This document shows, one piece after another, positions 34,051 to 46,749 of a DNA stretch of 64,000 nucleotides. Below the pieces are notes generated by a model, which was given only the letters and a program-made list of their open reading frames with translations, was not told where the DNA came from and did no database searches. Location of the stretch: positions 1 to 64,000 of the forward strand of contig JFHB01000077.1 of NCBI GenBank assembly GCA_000729835.1. The letters run 5' to 3'. The DNA comes from Atkinsonella hypoxylon (lineage: Eukaryota > Ascomycota > Sordariomycetes > Hypocreales > Clavicipitaceae). Positions within the stretch are counted from its first letter, which is position 1, and every line of letters begins with the position of its first letter. The translations under genes and the position numbers were made by a program.

Positions 34051-36420
34051 AACAACGGTCTAATATTTCTTCATAAGGAGCAAGCGAGTAAAGACGTCAT
34101 TGGGGTTCAGATTTAGCATTAAGGGAGTTTTATTTTTATATTATATTATATTGACTTTGATTTTAAGCTAAATGTTTTTGTGACCCGCGTAAGGTGTAAA
34201 ATTAGGTACCTATAGGCACCTAAAGGGAACTAGATGATTTCCCGCATTCTCTTACGAGTTAACTCGGTCGCTCGGACGGAAATGTCCATAGACCAGAGTG
34301 CAGTGCAAATACAGCAGGACAACAAGATAACAGACAGATGATAGCCCAAGTCCTATTCTCTATTTTGTCCATAAGGCGCTTCGTACTTGAGCATGCCTCT
34401 GATGGAAACCGCCTAGCATCAACTGGGACTGCTCAAGTTTAAGCTCCTCATGGCGCCTGACGGTGAAGGCGCAAGCACAAACGTGCGTAGCTGTTGCACG
34501 ATTCGGAGTCCCTTCAAGGGTCGGATGATAGCATGAAATGATTTCTTATGGATGAACTTTGGTTCTATCTAACAAAAGAGAAGTTGAGGGTTTATATTCC
34601 TCAATCTGAAACAAAGACAAAAGAAACTGTCGTCTCTTAGGCATCACTCTCCCCTGCTCCTAAAAGCTCCTGCATTATGCAGGAAGCTGCGCCGGGCAGC
34701 TATTCTCCTTAGTTTAGTCTCTAAGAACGCAATCGTTTCAAGACCCATACTATTGTTAAACCAGAAACTTCATTCCCTTGTAACTAAGCTCAGTATAGGC
34801 TAGCAACCCTTTTCTCTTGTCCGAGATAAGTTACCTGAAACCTTTTCAATGGACCTTTTTAGCCAAGTCCAGAACAAACCATCGAAAAAAAGGTCTTTCA
34901 AACTGATAAGCATTATGAGCAGAGACAAAGTTTTCAATCCGTAAGGACGTTCATGTGTGGTTAAACTCTGATTCAACTGCCCAGACTTTGCAAGGAAGTG
35001 CCTGATATCTTTAGTAATTTACCCTTACGTCTTTAGCAACGCTAAAGCCCAAATCGGCCGATTTGAGTTTAGCGCTGTGGTTAGAATTTAGTGAGAGTCA
35101 TGGGACGAGCAGGTTAGTGAGCCATTTGTTGATTGATCTCAGGCTAAATTGGACACATTCTGTCTCAGGTCCAGCCTGTTTTATCTGAGGTGCAGAATGG
35201 CAGATACGCCGTATATACTCAGTATATGCAGAATACCTAACGCGTCAGGATTGTGTCAGTGGCATACTTACCGCTACTGCTGAAGATGAGTCACTTCAAA
35301 GCACTGAACTTGCTGCTTTCATGAACAACCTCCCCACTAATACTGAGGTTCTGCATGCTGATCACGGCTTGCCGTATCACGTTGGAAAGGCTCACTTCAC
35401 TTGGACACGAGATGAGCTGAAACCCCGGCTAAATCAGGACCAGAACGCAACCTCCCAGGGGTGCCTGCATGACGAACGACCTTTTCAAGTTGACCTCGAT
35501 ATTACCCGCCATATATAACCTAATCAATCCCGAAACCTACTCCGCATTGCCGAAACACACAAGAACTGCAAGCCGCACACCGATCGTGCGGCTGAACCAA
35601 CAAGAGGCCAAACTCAATGCGCAGTCATGTATGTTCGTCACACTTCAAGGTCGAGCCATTGTCCTGGTTACAAGGAGTCAGGCTACATTGTATACTCGCA
35701 GTCCCTGGAATGAGCAAAGGTCGCTAGAGGTTTTTGTTGACAGCTGTAACTGATCGTGAACTGATAGTGATTGAATTGGATTGCGTAACTGTTGATTCAC
35801 TGTGGCATGGCAGAGTACCCACGTGATCCCTCGAATAGTGTGTGGTCAGTGCGTTTCGTGCCTACCAGGCTCCCTACCAGGGGGGTTTGTGGGGCTACGA
35901 TAACCGTCAATGTGGGGGTGGGGGGTGTCGCACGATTGTGTAACAAGAGGTGGCGCGTTCAATTACATCATGACTCGCGCTACCCCTCATTAGTAGAGGT
36001 CTTGGAACCCCTGTTGCCTGCTCGGATCAAGCTCTTTCCGAGCTTGCAGACCCACGCCGCAACAGGGGAGCTAGCTGGGGCTAGCTGGGGCTAGCTAGCT
36101 CGGCTAGGGGATTGTTATGTACATCTGTACATATATTCGGTTTGTAACGTAGTGAATAATGCCTGAAAATGGCATTGGCCAGAAAATAAGTATAATATCT
36201 GAACGGGTTCAAGGCGATTCTCGCCATGAGGCAGTCCTGCGAACTGTCGTCCTTCGTAGAGAAAGAAGGCAAGTGCAACAACACCGATTGATAGCTTTCG
36301 CCATCCAGCGAGGCAGCCCACCGAAAAACCACGCGGAAATCCCTCCGGACGAATCACATTCATCGTAGTAAGCCAAAGAATTGTCTCGGCAACCGTAATA
36401 AACAGCTCTCTCTCCCCAGC
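34051..36420. other. Gene-free region of 2.4 kb
   Basis: No family is recognised in any frame. Short ORFs at 35321-35753 overlap in different frames. A 10-bp tandem (CTAGCTGGGG, 36071-36090) ends in GCTAGCTAGCTCGG. Near 34200 and elsewhere GTACC motifs occur. Composition is mosaic, so decayed repeat DNA is possible but unproven. Confidence 0.4.
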
Positions 36421-38069
36421 ATGGCGCAACCAGCCACCACAACCACAACCATTCGCATCATACCGCTCGACAAAATAGACCAGTTCAAGCCTGTCAACGA
36501 AACCCGCAACCGAGTCTTCCTCGTGTTCCGCGTCTTTCTAGACGAGGACCTTCTCCGGCAATCGCTCGACACGCTCATCCGCCATCACCTCCCCATTCTC
36601 GGAGCGCGATTGCACACCAACACCATCACCAAGCTGCTAGATTACCATCTCCCAGAACCATTTCCCCCGTTCTACAAGCTCTACGAATGGCTGCCCACCA
36701 CCTGCCATAGCAATACCCTCCAGAAAGCAGGCGTCTTAACGCCTTCGGCCCCAGCAGATGACACTCCTTGCTTCGCACCCCTCTCCCTCGATGAGCTCGA
36801 GACTGAGCTCACGCCCCCGGAATGGCCTAGGGAGCGACAAGACGAGAAGCCAGACTGCCCGCTGCTCGTAGTCCATATATCAAAGTACACCAATGGCTCC
36901 GTGCTCTCGCTCAACATCCCCCACGCCGTAGTCGATCAGATGGGCTTCGGGAGCATGATCAAAGCATGGCTCGAAGTAGCAGCGGGCCGGCAGCCCACGC
37001 CCTTCATGAGCCTGAAGCCAGGGGAACTGGATGGTGATGCCAACATACCCGAGAAGGAACTTCATGTCAAGGGGCGCTTCCACCTCCTCAGCAAACTCGA
37101 TCAAGTCCTTTGTAGGCTGGGCGTTATTCCCGACCTGACAATACACGCTTGCAAAACGCGCGACAGGCTGCTATTCTTCCCCGTCGACGTGGTCGAGAAA
37201 TTGAGAAATCGATACAACGATATCCTGAAGGAGAAAGGGGACAACATCGAACTGACAAACGGAGACGTAGTAGCCGCTTTACTTCTAAAGGTCACTCACA
37301 TTGTTTTTGGCGACGGATACTCTCTGCATCTTCCCTGCTGACGACCTCAACAGCTAGCCTACATAGCCCGCAAGTCCCCCCGAATGGTCTCATTCCGCGC
37401 CGTCCTCAACGGTAGGAAATCCAAAAAAAGACTCTCAAATCCAAACTAACTCGCAAATCAAAACCACTAATCAGGCATCCCAGCCCGCGGCCGCCATCCT
37501 GCCCTCCCAGCCGAGAAACCCTACCTCCATAACGCCACGTCCTTCACCACCTACCGCCAGCGCGTGAACAAGAACACCCCCCTCTTCGACCTGGCGGTGC
37601 AGACACGCCGCGCTGTCCTGGAAGGCCTCAAGTTAGAGACCATCTCGCGCAATTTCAGAATCCTGCACCAGATCACCGTCCGCGACGACAACGCATTCGT
37701 CATGGAGCCCTTGGACATGTTCTTCGGCGTGACAAACTGGTGTGCGGCCTGGCGAGGCATCGACTTCGGTCCCGTCACCTCCGCTGAAGGTGTTGCAAGC
37801 TCGGTTCAGAACGGTGACGCTGATAGCAAGCTTCCTAAAGAGGTAGTGCCCGTGATTTTCGGCGACTCTTTGCTGCGGAAGTTCTCAAAGCTAGGTACGT
37901 CGTTGGTATTTCTGCGTGACAGGCATGTTAGACTAATAGCATCGTAGGTTTCTGCCAGATCATGTGCAAGGCAGATGGCGGGTACTGGTCTAATTTAGCT
38001 GCTTCAAAAGCTACAATGGATATGGTGGAAGAGTTGTTCCGTAAAGATCCTTCTTTGGAGTCTCTGTGA
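36421..38069 (+). CDS. BAHD-type acyltransferase
   Basis: Four exons: 36421-37290, 37354-37411, 37475-37894 and 37948-38069; 489 residues. The transferase family (PF02458) moves acyl groups from acyl-CoA to alcohols or amines; fungal members include trichothecene 3-O-acetyltransferase. The catalytic H-x3-D motif is present as HAVVD at about residues 170-174, in the context NIPHAVVDQMGFG. The structural DFG motif is present in WRGIDFGPV. The chain has two similar halves as in the family and no export signal, so it should be cytosolic. The first intron has an unusual GTCACT donor, but the frame and the family sequence NGDVVAALLLKLAYIARKS require it. No polyketide synthase, terpene synthase or P450 lies nearby, so it appears as an orphan and the substrate is unknown. 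Confidence 0.85.
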
Positions 38070-38196
38070 CAAAAATCTTGTTTGCCCAAGCCCTCTTTTT
38101 TTTTTTTTCGGTTCAAATAAATATTTCTTTTTTCTCATGACTGATATTTGTTAAAAAAAAACAAAAAAAAAAAAAAAACTTGCTTTGCAACCCCCC

Positions 38197-41100
38197 TCAG
38201 AAGAATTTACTCTTGATACTTCCCATGACCAAATTACGCTTTTGCTTGCCAATAAATTTGTTTACGTCGTCGGCCCACCCCTGGCTTTGCTGCTGCAGAT
38301 TATCCATGCTATCTCCCATGATGTTCAATCTCTCTGTTCGCTCATTGATTTGGCGCGACAGATATGACCCCCACGTCTCCTGGCTGCTCCCTGCCGCGGC
38401 TGCCACAGCCCCGACGTCACCGGCCGCTGCCCTTCGTTCCGCCGCCTCCGCGTCCAGCATTCTCTTGCTGGGCGGCCGGTCTGGCCCGCCGACCAGCAAA
38501 TCTAGGTCCAACGGAGACACGTACTGCGTGCCTGAAATCCATTGCAGGTTAGATATTGTTGGCCGAGGAGGGCATTCCAGTTTCGGGTTGATCATCGTGT
38601 CTGGCGATTGTTGAAGGGGCTTGCCTGTGCCCCAGACGTGGATGACGGCTAGTTCGCTTGGGCCCGTCCAGGCGAAAATGTCGCCGGTCTGGGTGACGAC
38701 GGCCGAGGTGCTGCGGCAAGGGTCAATCATGGGGAGGCTTGCCTTTCCAATCTCCTTCAAGCCTGGAATGGAGAATGCGCGCGCCGTCCGGTCCCCGAAA
38801 AGCGCCACCACTGCGAACCCTTGCAATTCCAGCTCTGCAACCGCGGCGGAATCACATAGAATGTCGCCAAATTCTCGTGAAGCACCTTTAGAATTGGCTG
38901 GTCGTAACACGCGAATCTCTGATTGCGTCACTGCGTATAATGTTAGAGCGAGTATTTAGGCCGTAGCGACTGACGCGAATGATGACGTACCCGCGACCAA
39001 GGCACCGTCCACTTGTCTTCCCTCCCGCAGCGAGGCGACTACAGAGCCTGTGGCAAGAGCTGGTTTGCCAGTGTTGGCGTCAATGGGAGACAATGAGACA
39101 ACCGGCCCGTCAAAGGCAACAACGCCAGCCAACTGTGCTGAATATGCTCCATCGCCGGATGGCAGCAGTTTGAGTGTAATCACCCTGCCCAGGTTCGTCC
39201 CTACAAAGCAGCAGATGCTCGAATATTTGTCTTCGTCCAAGGTCATGACACCGTACTCAATCACTACTGGCCATTCCTTCTGAGGTGCTTCGTTTGACCC
39301 GCGATGATGGTCTCGCTTGAAGAAGGACGACCGCTTGTCCTGCTTAGCAAACTCTTCCATGGAAGCTTGGTAGAATATTCTCGGCCCTCGAAGGTCTATT
39401 AGTGTCAGAAAGCCGAGCTCTGAGCCCACTGCGACGAACCCAACGTTGGAGACTTGAACGGCTGTGATAGGACCCTGCGTCATTTCATACAAGACGAACG
39501 GCTGAAGCCCTTCCTTGAGAGTTGGTTCTGCCCGTGAACTGATGTCCGTCAGCCCTTTGGGATTGGGGTCCAAATGTTGCGGCTGGTCACGTCCGTAAAA
39601 TCTATTAACCCCCCAACGAAAGATGATCACTTCACCAGTACGAGTTCCGACGGCAAACTCACCGGTGCTGCCGGCCATGCTCATTACAGTTATGTCGATA
39701 TCCTCATACCGATCCAATGCACGAGCAACATCAACTTGGAGCTGAAGGCCGTTCTCAATCTCGTCTGCATGGCCTGAATCCCAGATACGAATGGTACCGT
39801 CCCCATGTGCTGCCTGTATGATGGTTCTTTCTTCGAATCGTTTTCTCGGCCTAGGGCCTTCAGCCCCTCCCTTTAGCAATGGCTCTCCCTGATCGCGCTT
39901 CTCCATCATACACAGCCATCTGGTGCGCTCTAGACTGGAGACGTTGAGCTTTGTGATGAAAGGGTGGACGAAAAATGTGGAAGGGTGGAGCTGATTGGTC
40001 GGGCTGATGGGATATCCAGATGGGAAGCTCATCGTGATTAGTTCTCCCGAAGAAAGGAGGGTGATAACGGCAATTGGGTTCTGAGCCCCAGCAAAAAATG
40101 GCGATGATCTGGGAATAAGAAGGAAATCAGAGGCCTGAGATCCGGGGGGCAGGGATAATGTTATTGTCCTTTTGCCCCGGAAATAGTCTGCTAACGTCTG
40201 CCAAGACGAGGTTGCGTACACTGGTGTTAAGCCTAACTCGATGAAGGTCAAATTCTTGGTGGATGCGTCGGTTCCTTCACCTCCGGAGACTAGGATACCC
40301 GTGTCATCGCAATTTTCCTTGCAACACCAGGCGATCTTGGTGAAAGGCTCTGAAAAGCATGCGTTCGTCGAGCTGGGTTGCGATTTTTCTACGCTATGCT
40401 CTTTCAAAGACCTCGCAGTGATGACTTTATGTTCCTTGATATCCCACAAAACCAAGCTGCCGTCCTCATGGGCGGTCGCAATAAAAGTTCCGGAGGGATG
40501 ATAGAGGGCGTGTGTAAGTCTTGGCCGTCGCATCGTGTCTACGCCTACGCCGTTACCCCCGGGAGCACCGACTGGTAGAATATACTCGAAGAACTGAAGA
40601 GGTTTATTCTGCTTGAACGAGTAGATGACAGCGCCGTGGGAGTAGCCCAGGAGGAGCTTGCCTACATCTCGGGGATGCATTGACATACACACGAGAGTGG
40701 CGGCCCGCACTGAGGGGTTTTGTTCTCGCCAAAAGTTGGGTAGTCTGAAAACGCGGGACAAACTGTTCCGGTCCAGGTCAAAGGCAACCACTTCTCCATT
40801 CTGAAGCCCAATAAATGCCCAGTCCAGCGTAGGATCCATCACTAGCGAGACGACTTGTCCCGCGAGAATCTGAGAGGCCACTCGCGCGCCGGCATCCAAA
40901 TCCCAGACCCCAATCTCATTCTTATTGTCCACGCTGACTAGCCTGTTGGCGTTAAATTGGACCATTCGAAAGGAACTTGGGCGAGGCGGTTCGAGGACCT
41001 TCTGTACTCGTCGTTGACCGAAAACGTAGATCTTGCCTGGTCCAAATTGACTTTCATTCGTCCCGATTGCCAGGAGTGATTGCACTGGGTCGTATCCGAA

Positions 41101-41308
41101 GCAACTATGATGGGCGACTATCCATCAGCCGGACGGCCGGGAGACCACCGAGTCTGTGATTGGGGTATGTTGTAACGCGCGTGACATACCTGATTTGGGA
41201 GTTTATGCCATAACGAGCTTGGTCATCTGGGGTAAAGAGCTCGGGGCGAATACTTGCCGACAAATCATGCTGTATCCCGGACTGCTTGCTGCGCAGAAAG
41301 CTGGACAT
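38197..41308 (-). CDS. SRO7: Sro7/tomosyn/Lgl-family WD-repeat protein
   Basis: Minus strand, three exons: 41190-41308, 38991-41104 and 38197-38930; 988 residues. The introns (85 and 60 nt) have GTATGT and GTACGT donors. Lgl-family proteins fold as two beta-propellers and bind plasma-membrane SNAREs, controlling fusion of secretory vesicles and polarised growth. WD-like units are visible, e.g. NEIGVWDLDAG, GSLVLWDIKEH and GTIRIWDSGH. The C-terminal 60 residues (QETWGSYLSRQINERTERLNIMGD onward) form a coiled, SNARE-like tail as in tomosyn. The N-terminus MSSFLRSKQSGIQ matches fungal members in style, with the first propeller strand starting at about residue 48. The protein is expected at the cytoplasmic face of the plasma membrane and in the cytosol. 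Confidence 0.92.
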
Positions 41309-41822
41309 GTTGGCTAGGCGGAGAAGACGCCAGGTCTAGATAGGAGCATCGCTTATCGATGACGGAAGTTGAAACCAGGCTTGAAACGAAATCGAGCATC
41401 AAGTCGAGTCGATGGATTGGGATTGCTGACGGGGGAGCTTTCATGGTGGGGTCATTAAGCGGTGCATGCGCAATCAGGCAAGGTAGACAGGACAGACAAG
41501 AGAGCGAGCGGCCAAGAGACGCGAAAGGGCTACCAGCACAATAAATCCAGCTAAGAACGTCAACTCCGATTTCGCTGGCCGTGACTGGTCAGCATGTCGG
41601 TATTGCCTGATTCAGTCTTGAATACATGTACATGTATGTACTCCGTACCCATGATGGCTGCCTCAAATGGTCAGTGCATTGTTGTCAGTTGAAAAAAGCT
41701 GGACATGATGACACGCGGAGTCCTGTAAATAGCGTTCGTTGTCTACTCCGTATTCCGTACTCCGTAAGTAAATCAGTGAATTTGGCCAGAAGCGCCTGAT
41801 ATCGCTCCAGACCCTCCTTGTC

Positions 41823-41867
41823 CTCTTGACCCTCTTGACCCTCTTGACCCTCTTGACCCTCTTGACC
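41823..41867. repeat. Tandem repeat (CTCTTGACC)5
   Basis: Five exact 9-bp copies of CTCTTGACC in intergenic DNA. On the minus strand this would code for repeated GQE, but no supporting gene structure surrounds it. Confidence 0.95.
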
Positions 41868-42548
41868 TAGCCGCTCACTTGCCGCAACCAACGATTCTTA
41901 TTACGAGACGAGAAGCTGAGAAGCAGATGATAGTTCATCTGCTCGCCAAAACTCGTGGCCCGACGAGAATCAGTTGTCGCACACAGATCAATCTGGCCAT
42001 GGCAGCAGGGGTAACCAGGTTGGGTTGGCCTCATACGGATGAGACCGCTCGAGGGCCAAGAAGTCGACCCATGTGCATCGACCATTCTGCGCTGGGCTAG
42101 CACGGGCTTTGACGACACCATCTTGTTCGCAAGTCCTGCCAAAAAGCCTCCAAAGCTGTCTGAAGCTCTCCACGAAGCTGCCAGTGGCGCGCTGCTCCTC
42201 TCGTCAGTCATTGCTCGCGCCGGGGTGATGCTGTATGAAGTAGGTAGTTTGACAGGCGAGAATTGGACAACGAGCTAGTACAGTTAGTTGGGTGTACTGC
42301 ATAGAGACCCTGCAGCAGCCTGGTCCTGCTGTGCAAGAGCCTAGGTACAGTGGGTGTAGGTAGGTAGGTAGGTACCTAAGGTAAGTCAACAGTGGCCTGG
42401 TGCCGCTGCTGTTAACCATATTACCCATTGACACGTGCACTTTTACGCTCCCTCGCTCAAACCACCCCAAAGTATCATTATAACACTAGGTTCGCTGGTT
42501 CATTCAGCAACAGTCTGGCGTCTGGTCTGCCCCCGGGCGACGCCGCGG

Positions 42549-42636
42549 CATCTCTTCATCTCTTCATCTCTTCATCTCTTCATCTCTTCATCTCTTCATC
42601 TCTTCATCTCTTCATCTCTTCATCTCTTCATCTCTT
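42549..42636. repeat. Tandem repeat (CATCTCTT)11
   Basis: Eleven exact 8-bp copies of CATCTCTT. Because 8 is not a multiple of 3, each frame gives the same 8-residue peptide repeat, which explains the spurious long ORFs here. It lies about 610 bp upstream of the oxysterol-binding protein start, in C/T-rich promoter or leader DNA. Confidence 0.95.
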
Positions 42637-43248
42637 CAAGCTCGCAAACTCGCAAACTCGCCTGCCGAGGCCCGCTACCCCACCACTGCCATCCACCACG
42701 ATCCCAGGTCCTTCGCTGTGTGGCTTGTTTGACTCGCGCTGCGCCCCGCAGACGTCACAGGTGACGAGACTAGGGCCCTTCACGTCCCTTTCTTTACTTC
42801 TTCACTTCTTCACTCCCCAGTCCCTACTACCCCATATACTCTTGACATCAGACGCTCTCTCTTATCTCTCACACCACTCGATTCCCGGCTCCGGCTCCGG
42901 CTCACTGCCCTGGTACAGGTACAGGCACTGGCATTGGCCCGCTCTGTCCGCAACTCAAAGCTCCGATCCGTGGAACGTGTTTCCAAAAACACGAACCAAT
43001 CGCCCCCGTCTCGATCGGCTCATCATACCAGACTTTATTTACTCCCCAATCATTGCTATTCTGCAGCATTCGGTGGCTCGACGAAGCACAGCAGCTTCCG
43101 CAACTCGACCAACATAATATACTCTATTCCCGCGTCGTCATCTCACGACCATCATTTGCTCGCATTAACGCAGCCAGCCAGAGCAGGCCGACTCCCGCTT
43201 GTCCACCCTGGTCACCTCAACACGATACCTTCGAGCCGAGACACCGCC

Positions 43249-45086
43249 ATGCCGTCATCGACAGTGATAGCACCCCCCACCGTTGATGCACCAGATGAGA
43301 CGCAGAGCGATGGCTCCAAGTTGCGAACTTTCCTCGGTATATTAAAGAAGTAGGTGGTGTTTGTAATCTTGTTTCTACTCGCCTAGGCTTTTTTGGCAAC
43401 TGTTTCCGATTTCGAGAGTTCTCTCGAAATCGGCGCCAAGGACGCTGCCACTGAAAAGGGGGCCAAGTCGGAAATCCTGCGCTGAGAAGTGAACTTGTAT
43501 TTCGCCATAAATGCGCAGCTTTCCTAGTGTCAAATTAATCTTTGTACTGACGGGGAACCTTTCCATCTTAGATTCATCGGCGTGTCTGATCTCGCCGCTG
43601 TCCGATTTTCACTTCCTTCGCAGCTTCTGGAGCCGACTCCCAACCTCGAATACTGGACGTATCTCGACGCACCAAATGCATTTATCGCTATCGGCACCTC
43701 AGACGAACCACTTGACCGAATGCTTGAAGTCATTCGGTTCTGGCTGACAAAGGATTTGAAATATGCCAAAGGCAAGCCCTGTAAGCCGTATAATTCATGT
43801 CTCGGTGAATTCTTCAGGGTACGTCATAGATCCACTTTGCTCAACCTCTATTTCTTTATCCATTGCGCCGATAACGTGATATTAGAGAGTTGAGGACCCA
43901 AAATAGGTTATAGTTCTTATTCTCGCTGACAAGCTTTTGCTTTGTACGGACAGTGCAATTGGGAAACCGAGGACAATGCCCCAAGAATTGAGACTGCAGA
44001 GCTTAATGGCTCTGTAGCCTCGGGGTCGGACAAGGGATCGATGCGCAGCTTGAAAGTACCCGCTCGAAGTGACAAGAGCGAGTCAACAGTTTCCCTATCT
44101 GTGCCTAAGCATGGCATGTCAACACCAGCCAAGAAGCCCATCCGTGTGTCCTATCTCACCGAACAGACGTCCCACCATCCTCCCGTTAGCGCTTTCTACA
44201 TTACCTGTCCTGAAAGGGGCTTAACTGCTCGCGGCTTCGATCAGATCACCGCCAAATTCACAGGCACTTCTGTCAAAGTCTTGCCAGGCGAACACAACAT
44301 GGGCATTTTCATCTCGTTGGATAGATTTGGCGGCGAGACGTACCAGCTTACACATCCTGCTGCTCACCTGGGCGGCATTCTACGTGGTTCTCTCAGCGTG
44401 TCTGTCAGTGAAATGGCATACATCACATGTCCTGAGACAAAGATCAAAGCCATCCTGCATTACGTCGACGAGGGCTGGCTAGGGCGAACGACGAACAAGA
44501 TCGACGGCGTTGTCTTCCGGTATGACCCTGACAACGACAACAAGACGCGAGTTCAAGATGTTCCCGACGAGGATGTCCTCATCCGACTCAGCGGTCCGTG
44601 GAGAGAGAAGGTAGTCTTCACTATTGGCTCAAAACCAGTTGTAAGTTTTTTTTTTTTTTTTTTTTTTTTCCTCCCCTCCCCTCTAAGCAGAAATTCATGC
44701 ATCCAAGCACTTCGCTAAACTCTAATTAGAAGTCCTTCCCACCCGAGCAACAATATACCATTCTTGACGTGACCCCTCTCCATGTCGCATCAAAGATCAT
44801 TCCCCCGGAAGACCAGCAACTCCCCAATGAATCGCTGACCCTCTGGGGCGGCGTCACCAAGGCCATCCACGCCAAGCAATATTCCAAAGCAACCGAGATC
44901 AAAGTCGAGCTGGAAGAAAAGCAACGTGAAAAGGCCAGAGAGCGCGAAAAAAACAACGAAGCTTGGCAGCCCGTGTTTTTCGAACATGTCGTCGGCAACG
45001 GCGGCAAGCCCGATTTGACGGAGAAGGGCAAACAGGTGCTTGAGCGTGCCCAAAGGGGCGAATGGTTGATGGAGGGTATTTTGTAG
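43249..45086 (+). CDS. KES1: Oxysterol-binding protein, Kes1/Osh4 type
   Basis: Four exons: 43249-43349, 43572-43818, 43954-44640 and 44730-45086; 463 residues. OSBP-related proteins exchange sterols and phosphatidylinositol phosphates between membranes; the short fungal Osh4/Kes1 type without PH domain or ankyrin repeats acts at the Golgi. The family fingerprint EQTSHHPPVSAFY is present at about residue 190. The lid and tunnel entrance lie near the N-terminus (LRTFLGILKKFIGVSD). A serine-rich insert (residues 125-175) separates the first block from the fingerprint and may be phosphorylated. The C-terminal helix is charged (EEKQREKAREREK). Intron 1 is long for this window (222 nt); intron 3 contains an uninterrupted run of more than 20 thymines. 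All junctions keep the frame. Confidence 0.94.
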
Positions 45087-45778
45087 AGGAACTCTTTACC
45101 TTGTGGGTGTTTTGAAATTCTGATCTGTTAATACATATACATTGCATGGGGATGGACACTTAGGTTTGGGGTTGTGTTCAAGAACCGGCTGGGATACCCT
45201 GGTTTTTTGTTTCCCTTTCTTTTTTTCCCTTGTTGGAGAGTGTTGAGAAGTTAGGAAAGTTGGTGCGTTAGATACTTGCATTGTTTACGTATGGAGTCAA
45301 ACTATGTGCATTTAATTCTAACATGCTGCCTGATTCGGCTTAGCCTGAATCCGCCAGTTGCAGCCGTTGCAGGCTTCATTCGTTGTTCGTTCTCGTGTCG
45401 TGAAGCCGTGGTAGTAAAATGCATTCCGACTTCGTTACTCAGGACGTAGCATGATTCAATCAGCCCATAAGACATCGATAATCAACGGAACACTTTGCAT
45501 GAGCACGGGAAGATGCTAAATCGCGCAGTAAGTCGTGGTCATCAACAAGCGATTCATTGGCTACTTATTAAAAATCTCATCCTTGTACATGCAGAGACTA
45601 CTGTTATTGTTACAAAATTTGTGGCACGGATAGATTCCGACCTGCGAGTGGTGAACATTTATTTTTTTCTTCAAAGGCCTCATCGGCCGAAAATTATACA
45701 ATGCGCCGGCATGTTTGACCACTCCGACGCAGAGGCGAATCATGCCCGTTTTTCTCCGCCCGGACCATGACGAGTATC
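45087..45778. other. Convergent spacer
   Basis: The 3' ends of the oxysterol-binding gene and Mam33 face each other here. Only short ORFs are seen; no gene or repeat is supported. Confidence 0.5.
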
Positions 45779-46749
45779 TTACGCGTCAACAAAAGTCTTG
45801 ACGTTGTCCAGCCACCGGAGGTACTCCCGCTGCTCCTTGACATCCACGTAGTCGGGCACAAAGACAGCCAAAGCCTGTGTGATGCCACGCTCCTCGAGGA
45901 AGCGCTCCATCAGAACTTGCAGGTCTTCGTCGAGGCTGCCGAAGGGGGGACCAGGGTACACGTCTGCCCGCTTCTGGGCAGACTCGGGGCTGTCGACATT
46001 GGCGAGCTTGGCATCCTCATAGAAGAACATGTTCTCGACGATAATGTTTCCGTCTTGGGCGGTGGCATCGATGCTGAGGGCGCCGGCCGTCTTGCCGGGC
46101 TTCTCGACCACAATCGACAGGTTGACGGGGGCAGCAGCCTCGTCTCCGACATCCTCCTCCATCTCGTCGGCCTCTTCCGCACGGCCGCTAGTCTGCTTGT
46201 TGGGGTTCTGCAGAGACTCGTCGAACTCTTCGTCCTCGAGGGCGGCGTCCTCGGTGTAGGGGTCGTAGCTGGTGATGTCGGCGATGGAGAAGCTAACGGT
46301 GATTCTAGTAGGAAGAGATATCAGCAACTTGGACCAGAAGGCATACGCATGGGGAGTGGGAGGCGTTTTGTCATGGTTGAAACTGACTTCTCGTTGCCGA
46401 ACGTGCGGACTAGCTTGACAACCTCCTGGCCGGGGGTATCAATCAGCTTGAAGGGGGTGTTGTCCAGGAAGTCCTTGATGCTAGCGGGCTGTTGCTCCTG
46501 CAACTTCATATCCTCCTCAATCAGGATCTCGCTCTCGAGCTTGGCGGACAGCTCCCCGTCGATCTCACCACCGGCAGCGCGACGGCCTACGGTTGTTGAG
46601 AATGCGGCACCGGTGGATGATTGCACGGCGTGGACGGCTGATGCTCTGATGAAGGTGCTGGGGCGGGCGAGACCAGATCGCGTTGAAGCGGTGGTGATGC
46701 GGGCTACGGCCCGGGGGGCGGATCGCGCGAAGCTTCGGAGGGAAAGCAT
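45779..46749 (-). CDS. MAM33: Mam33/p32 mitochondrial acidic matrix protein
   Basis: Minus strand, two exons, 46388-46749 and 45779-46304, with an 83-nt intron (GTCAGT donor, ACTAG acceptor); 295 residues. The first 50 residues are an arginine- and serine-rich mitochondrial leader (MLSLRSFARSAPRAVARI), ending near AAFSTT. The mature part is strongly acidic (EDEEFDE, EEADEMEEDVGDE) and shows the p32 core: FKLIDTPGQEVVKLVR near the front, ITVSFSIAD in the middle and an LRWLDNVKTFVDA C-terminus. The family forms doughnut-shaped trimers in the matrix and supports mitochondrial ribosomes and respiration. The size matches fungal orthologues. Confidence 0.94.

Larger units (their letters stand above)
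41309..43248. promoter_or_regulatory. Divergent intergenic region with repeats
   Basis: This interval separates the divergent Sro7-like and oxysterol-binding genes. It has two tandem repeats (separate entries), several TACTCCGTA-type motifs (41638-41647, 41743-41765), a GTAGG/GTACC tract near 42355-42380, and a C/T-rich stretch from 42.5 kb toward the start codon. The long ORF at 42428-43117 is mainly a translation of the repeat and is not believed. Confidence 0.5.

Noticed and set aside
42428..43117. 229-codon plus-strand frame rich in serine and leucine
   Set aside because: Much of it is translation of the (CATCTCTT)11 repeat and of a C/T-rich leader; overlapping frames look alike.
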